Assembly: GCA_937892395.1 (NCBI GenBank) | Contig: CALAGJ010000182.1 | Coordinates: 1 to 55,455, forward strand | Direction: 5' to 3' | Length of the DNA: 55,455 bases | Source of the DNA: an uncultured Parafilimonas sp. | GTDB lineage: Bacteria; Bacteroidota; Bacteroidia; Chitinophagales; Chitinophagaceae | Shown here: positions 51,734-55,455 of the stretch, piece by piece | How the letters are laid out: the number at the start of each line of letters is the position of its first letter | How positions within the stretch are numbered: position 1 is the first letter of the stretch | The notes under the pieces: model-generated | What the model was told of the DNA's origin: nothing | The model's database searches: none | The model's input: only the letters and a program-made list of their open reading frames with translations | Made by a program: the position numbers and the translations under genes

Positions 51734-51889
51734 ATGAAACGTACATTTCAGCCACACAATCGCCGCCGAAAATCAGTACATGGCTTTAGAAAGCGCATGG
51801 AAACTGCAAACGGACGAAAGGTATTGGCAAGTCGTCGTAAAAAAGGACGTCATAAACTTACTGTTTCCGATGAAAGGAAATTAAAGTAA
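51734..51889 (+). CDS. rpmH: Ribosomal protein L34
   Basis: A 51-residue, very basic protein: MKRTFQPHNRRRKSVHGF, then RKRMETANGRKVLASRRKKG and RHKLTVSDERKLK. This is L34 of the large subunit, with all conserved blocks. In many bacteria rpmH lies beside rnpA and dnaA near the origin; here the next gene is meaB, which is not that arrangement. A short terminator follows directly. The ATG at 51734 is fixed by the conserved MKRT start. Confidence 0.97.
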   Translation: MKRTFQPHNRRRKSVHGFRKRMETANGRKVLASRRKKGRHKLTVSDERKLK

Positions 51890-51910
51890 GCTTTATATAA
51901 ATTACATAAG

Positions 51911-51940
51911 AACCCGCTATTTAATAGCGGGTTTTTTTTA
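51911..51940 (+). terminator. rpmH terminator
   Basis: AACCCGCTA pairs with TAGCGGGTT over a five-base loop, followed by a run of T's, 22 bases after the rpmH stop. Confidence 0.9.
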
Positions 51941-51992
51941 ACTATTTTAGATCCATTTTTTGCAAAACCAAATAATTGATTTTCTTTGATTG

Positions 51993-52904
51993 ATGTGGCA
52001 GCAGTTATATAATGAAGTTCGGCAAGGTAAGATCAGATCGCTCAGTAGATGCATTTCCTTAGTCGAAAATGAAATAGCAGGTTATGACTCATTTTTAAAA
52101 TCATTGCCAACGGCTCTGCAAAAAATTACCGGAATTACTGGACCTCCAGGGGCTGGCAAAAGCACACTGGTAGATGCTATAATTAAAGAATGGGTATCCC
52201 AAGGTAAAACGGTTGCTATTCTTTGTATTGATCCTTCTTCTCCATTTAATTATGGCGCTTTATTGGGAGATCGCATTCGTATGAGTGACTGGTACACCCA
52301 CCCTAATGTATTTATTCGTTCACTATCCAGTAGGGGTAGTTTAGGTGGACTTAATCCAAAAGTGATAGAAATATCGGAAGTACTGAAAGTGGCAGGTTTT
52401 GACGAGATATTAATTGAAACAGTGGGTGTAGGGCAGAGTGAGGTTGAAATAGCCGGTTTGTCTGATACTACGATTGTGGTGCTTGTACCAGAAGCCGGAG
52501 ACGAAGTGCAAACTATGAAAGCTGGCTTAATGGAGATAGCGGATATTTTTGTTGTCAACAAATCCGATAGGCCAGATGCTGCAAAATTCACAAAAAATCT
52601 ACGCATGATGCTGGCTCCGGCATTCAGTACAAAAAAATTTGAAATACCTATTATTAAAACAATTGCAAGCAGGTATGAGGGTACTTCTGAATTAATTTCG
52701 GCTATCCAGCAGCACCAGCAACTAAATGTGATAAAGGAGAGAAAAAATTGGTTGCTTACAGAAAAAGCTTGGCAGCTTTTACAAGCCAAAAGAATGTATC
52801 CGCTTAATAAAAAAGAACTGCACCATCATATTGAAAAATCAATAACCAATAGCCAATTTAATCTATATCAATTTGTAGCTGACATATTGAAGAATGGTTT
52901 CTAA
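51993..52904 (+). CDS. meaB: MeaB/ArgK-type GTPase, methylmalonyl-CoA mutase chaperone
   Basis: 303 residues from ATG 51993 (a TTG lies one codon earlier). G-protein motifs are ITGPPGAGKSTLVDAI (Walker A), DPSSPFNYGALLGDRIRM, ETVGVGQSEVEIA and VVNKSDRPDA. MeaB protects and reloads the B12-dependent methylmalonyl-CoA mutase. The mutase genes are not in the window. An older annotation of this family as an ArgK kinase is not supported by biochemistry. It follows the rpmH terminator, so it probably has its own promoter. Confidence 0.93.
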   Translation: MWQQLYNEVRQGKIRSLSRCISLVENEIAGYDSFLKSLPTALQKITGITGPPGAGKSTLVDAIIKEWVSQGKTVAILCIDPSSPFNYGALLGDRIRMSDWYTHPNVFIRSLSSRGSLGGLNPKVIEISEVLKVAGFDEILIETVGVGQSEVEIAGLSDTTIVVLVPEAGDEVQTMKAGLMEIADIFVVNKSDRPDAAKFTKNLRMMLAPAFSTKKFEIPIIKTIASRYEGTSELISAIQQHQQLNVIKERKNWLLTEKAWQLLQAKRMYPLNKKELHHHIEKSITNSQFNLYQFVADILKNGF

Positions 52905-52933
52905 ATACCAAGATATTCATTGTTTATATCCTA

Positions 52934-53653
52934 TCATATCAGCCGTTTATCTTCAACTATTTCCCCATCTTTGAATGTAATAATCCTATCTCCACCATTG
53001 GCAAAATTCATATCGTGTGTTACAATCATGATGGATTGGTGTAAGCTACTTTTTAACTCCTTCAAAATGGCTAAAACATTCATTGTGTTTTTTGAATCCA
53101 AATTGCCGGTAGGCTCATCACCAAAAATAATTTCAGGATTATTGATTAAAGCCCTGGCTATGGCCACTCGCTGCTGCTGGCCACCACTAAGTTTGTTGGC
53201 TCTTTTTAAAGCCTGATCCTTTAAGCCCAGCACTTCTAATTTTTCAAAAGCATGTAGTTCTATTTCTTCCTCACTATACTTACCCAGTTTTATGGCAGGT
53301 AGCTTTACATTATCCAATACTGTAAACTCGGGCAACAAATAGTGGAATTGAAATACAAAACCAATCTTTTCATTGCGCAGCGAAGCCAATTGATTTTTTG
53401 ACAATGACTTTAATACAATACCATCAAGTTTTATATCTCCATCATAATTAGTATCCAGCGTAGAAAGCAGATAGAGCAGGGTACTCTTGCCACTACCAGA
53501 TGCACCCACTAAGCAAGTAAACTCATTTTTAAAGAGCTGTAGATTTACATTGCGCAGCACCTGAAATTTTTCCGGCTCATAGAAGTATTTATCAAGATTG
53601 ATGGTTTCTATAATTGGTGTGCTATCAATATTTTTCTGTACTGTGTTGTTCAT
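52934..53653 (-). CDS. MacB/LolD-type ABC transporter ATPase
   Basis: 239 residues: Walker A VGASGSGKSTLLYLL, Q-loop VFQFHYLLPEF, signature LSGGQQQRVAIARAL, Walker B EIIFGDEPTGNLDSKN and H-loop MIVTHD. The LLPEFTVLDNV and GNLDSKN blocks are typical of the LolD/MacB/FtsE class that works with FtsX-type permeases. The permease gene is 15 bases upstream and the HlyD-like adaptor gene before it, so the three make one export operon. Confidence 0.94.
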   Translation of the reverse strand: MNNTVQKNIDSTPIIETINLDKYFYEPEKFQVLRNVNLQLFKNEFTCLVGASGSGKSTLLYLLSTLDTNYDGDIKLDGIVLKSLSKNQLASLRNEKIGFVFQFHYLLPEFTVLDNVKLPAIKLGKYSEEEIELHAFEKLEVLGLKDQALKRANKLSGGQQQRVAIARALINNPEIIFGDEPTGNLDSKNTMNVLAILKELKSSLHQSIMIVTHDMNFANGGDRIITFKDGEIVEDKRLI

Positions 53654-53668
53654 ACTTTATGACGTTCA

Positions 53669-54949
53669 TCATTTACCACGGATGATATCTACCGGGTCTA
53701 TGCGACTGGCTTTGCGTGCTGGTATATAGCCTGCCAGAGAAGTGGCCGCAAGACCAAAAGCAAAAGCTAATACAAAGAATAATGGATCTTTATTAAATGC
53801 CAAATACTCCATACTCACAAACCCCTTTATGTTTAATGGAATACTGCCAATGATACTCGTTACAATATATCCCAAACCCAGACCAAGTAATCCTCCAATA
53901 AATCCAATAACCAATGACTCGGTAAGAAATATCCGCTTGATATCCCTGTCCTTGTATCCCAAAGCTTTTAAGATGGCTATATCCCCCAGCTTCTCATAAA
54001 TGATCATCATTTGTATATTAAAAATACCAAAACCACTTACAATAAGAATTGAAATAATTACCAAATAAGTTACTAAATTTTGTACTTTAAAAACGCTGAA
54101 AATATTTGCATTTGCTATCTTCCAATCTTCTGCCCGATATGCATACTTTTTTTCAAATGATAGTGCATCAGATTCGCTGGTGCTAATATCCTTTAATTTG
54201 ATATTGATATCTGTAATATAACTGGCATCTTTATTAAATAATTTTTGCGCAGTACTCAATTTTACCAAGCCCCTTACTTTATCTATTTCTGTAAGTCCTG
54301 TTTCATTTATGCCCGCTACCTTTAAACTAATGGACACGCCATCCTGCGAAATTAATGTGATAGCATCCCCTATTTCTACTGCTAATGCATCGGCTAAACC
54401 TACACCTATAACAATACCATTACTGCCACTTTCTAATTTTTTTAAATCGCCATATTTCATGTATTGCTGGAGGTTGAAAATGCGATCTTCCTGTGTTACA
54501 TTAATGCCATTTACATAACCGGCTTTTTGTACCACACCGGATTTAAAAATTACCTGCCCACTCAGGGAAGGTGATACGCCATACACATTGGGATGAGCCT
54601 CTAAATCCTGTAAAATATATGCAGCATTTTTAATTTTGCTATTAATGGCCTTTGGTTTTTGGCCATAGACAACCACCCATTGTGAATCACTGGGCATATA
54701 CGTTTCAAGTAGGCTTTTTCTGTTTTTGTCTGCTTCATTAAAGATATGAATATTGGCTGTTGTATTTATAGTGCGTTCAATAAATGTGCTTTGAAAACCC
54801 GTTATCAATCCTGCCTGAAAAATAAAAACTGCTATGCCAAAAGTAACGCCCAACATAGCCACAATCGTTTGCCTACGCTTGGCTATTAAATGCGTGAACG
54901 CAATGCGCATTGTTGGATTTTTTCGGATGATGTTTTTAAATAATGACAT
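53669..54949 (-). CDS. MacB/FtsX-type ABC transporter permease
   Basis: 426 residues with the MacB topology: one N-terminal helix (TIVAMLGVTFGIAVFIFQAGLI), a large periplasmic domain (about 50-275) and three C-terminal helices (LVTYLVIISILIVSGFGIFN, LGYKDRDIKRIFLTESLVIGFIGGLLGLGLGYI, FVLAFAFGLAATSLAGYIPA). The C-terminal ARKASRIDPVDIIRGK is diagnostic. Its first codon overlaps the end of the adaptor gene by one base. The substrate could be a peptide, lipoprotein or drug. Confidence 0.93.
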   Translation of the reverse strand: MSLFKNIIRKNPTMRIAFTHLIAKRRQTIVAMLGVTFGIAVFIFQAGLITGFQSTFIERTINTTANIHIFNEADKNRKSLLETYMPSDSQWVVVYGQKPKAINSKIKNAAYILQDLEAHPNVYGVSPSLSGQVIFKSGVVQKAGYVNGINVTQEDRIFNLQQYMKYGDLKKLESGSNGIVIGVGLADALAVEIGDAITLISQDGVSISLKVAGINETGLTEIDKVRGLVKLSTAQKLFNKDASYITDINIKLKDISTSESDALSFEKKYAYRAEDWKIANANIFSVFKVQNLVTYLVIISILIVSGFGIFNIQMMIIYEKLGDIAILKALGYKDRDIKRIFLTESLVIGFIGGLLGLGLGYIVTSIIGSIPLNIKGFVSMEYLAFNKDPLFFVLAFAFGLAATSLAGYIPARKASRIDPVDIIRGK

Positions 54950-55455
54950 CAGGGTTTTATTATGACAGTGGAGGCATCTACACCAGAAATGATTTCTACG
55001 AATCCTTTATTGCGCATGCCCGTTTGTACTTTCTTTTTTGTGCGGTCCTTTTGCGTTATCCTACTTTCAGCATCTATATATTCGGCGGGTACAACCCATA
55101 CATTTTTTTTTATGCTTACCGTAATGTTAGCCTCGGCACTCATGCCACAGAAATAAGTCAATTCATTGGAAGGCAAATCGGTTTTTACAATAACCGTTTT
55201 ATTGCCTGATGAGAGGGATGGCTCTATCTCTCTTACCTTGGCGAGAATAGGTTTTTCGGGATATGCTTCTAAGCTGATGAAAACCTGTTGCCCCCGGGCA
55301 ATCATGCCTATATCTGTTTCATCAATATCCAGCCATGCTTCAAATAGTTGTGATGCACCGAGGCCAAAAGCCTGCATACCAGTGGTTATTAATTGACCAG
55401 ACTTAACAGGAACTTCATAAATTCTTCCTGAAAAAGGAGCTCTGATAGTATTGTC
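54949..55455 (-). CDS. HlyD/MacA-like periplasmic adaptor, 5' end outside window
   Basis: The frame is open to the right edge, so the N-terminus is missing. Visible parts are the lipoyl-like APFSGRIYEVPVKSGQLITTG, the beta-barrel DIDETDIGMIARGQQVFISLEAYP, and the membrane-proximal domain VWVPAEYIDAESRITQKDRTKKKVQTGMRNKGFVEIISGV. Such adaptors link a MacB-type permease to an outer-membrane channel. An in-frame ATG at 55377 is internal and not the real start. It is the first gene seen of the three-gene exporter operon; the outer-membrane channel is presumably encoded to the right. Confidence 0.9.
   Translation of the reverse strand, partial: DNTIRAPFSGRIYEVPVKSGQLITTGMQAFGLGASQLFEAWLDIDETDIGMIARGQQVFISLEAYPEKPILAKVREIEPSLSSGNKTVIVKTDLPSNELTYFCGMSAEANITVSIKKNVWVVPAEYIDAESRITQKDRTKKKVQTGMRNKGFVEIISGVDASTVIIKP

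Overview
The window reads as a chromosomal piece of a free-living, AT-rich Bacteroidota bacterium, probably near Chitinophagia/Sphingobacteriia (inference). The signs are a CHU_C/type-B gliding C-terminal domain, LytS/LytTR signalling, PF06580 kinases, a caa3-type oxidase gene cluster with two subunit III genes, CtlX, and TAnnTTTG promoters lying a few bases before start codons with no clear Shine-Dalgarno sequences. I see no CRISPR array, no tRNA or rRNA, and no intact insertion sequence.

Layout. Bases 1 to about 825 are not coherent. A GC-rich ABC-transporter ATPase fragment on the minus strand meets an AAA_14/DUF4143 ATPase fragment near 640. That fragment joins the C-terminal three quarters of ruvB inside the shared Walker B sequence LLFIDEIH. 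This looks like a three-part assembly chimera. From about 825 on the sequence is consistent: ruvB, an LpxL-like acyltransferase, a DUF1801 protein, a frameshifted DUF4345 membrane gene, a decayed RhuM-family gene and an amino-acid permease. The 3-6 kb stretch also carries dispersed palindromic repeats.

6-16 kb holds a lipoprotein sulfatase, a lectin/PKD/CHU_C surface protein, a secreted esterase, an ExbD protein, gcvT, tag, an outer-membrane-like protein, a LytS/LytTR pair and a two-domain fasciclin lipoprotein. 16.7-19.9 kb is a minus-strand oxidase cluster (two subunit III genes, subunit IV, SCO1, DUF420). 19.9-31 kb has mnmG, a CAP-domain protein, ybeY, feoA, nadD, chrA, a 2OG-Fe(II) oxygenase, a DksA-like protein with a very long Lys/Ala/Pro tail, and ileS. 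31-44 kb has tadA, two different recQ genes, ctlX, an M3 peptidase, nadA, a mannose-1-phosphate guanylyltransferase, kdsD and an acyl-CoA dehydrogenase. 44-55 kb has MarR and TetR regulators, a glycosyltransferase, a PaaE-like reductase, an OmpR-type regulator, a LOG protein, rpmH, meaB and a MacAB-like export operon cut by the window end.

The most interesting non-coding signals are two perfect parS-like palindromes (core GTTTCACGTGAAAC) that flank the CAP gene next to mnmG, and an AT-rich 435-bp intergenic region before nadA with several DnaA-box-like 9-mers and an almost pure A/T stretch. Many housekeeping genes left of this region run leftward (ileS, mnmG, cox, tadA), while nadA, recQ, rpmH and meaB run rightward. 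Together these suggest the window lies in the origin-proximal part of the chromosome. That is inference; a few hand-counted lines of G and C did not show a clear skew switch. No wholly new multi-gene system was identified with confidence.
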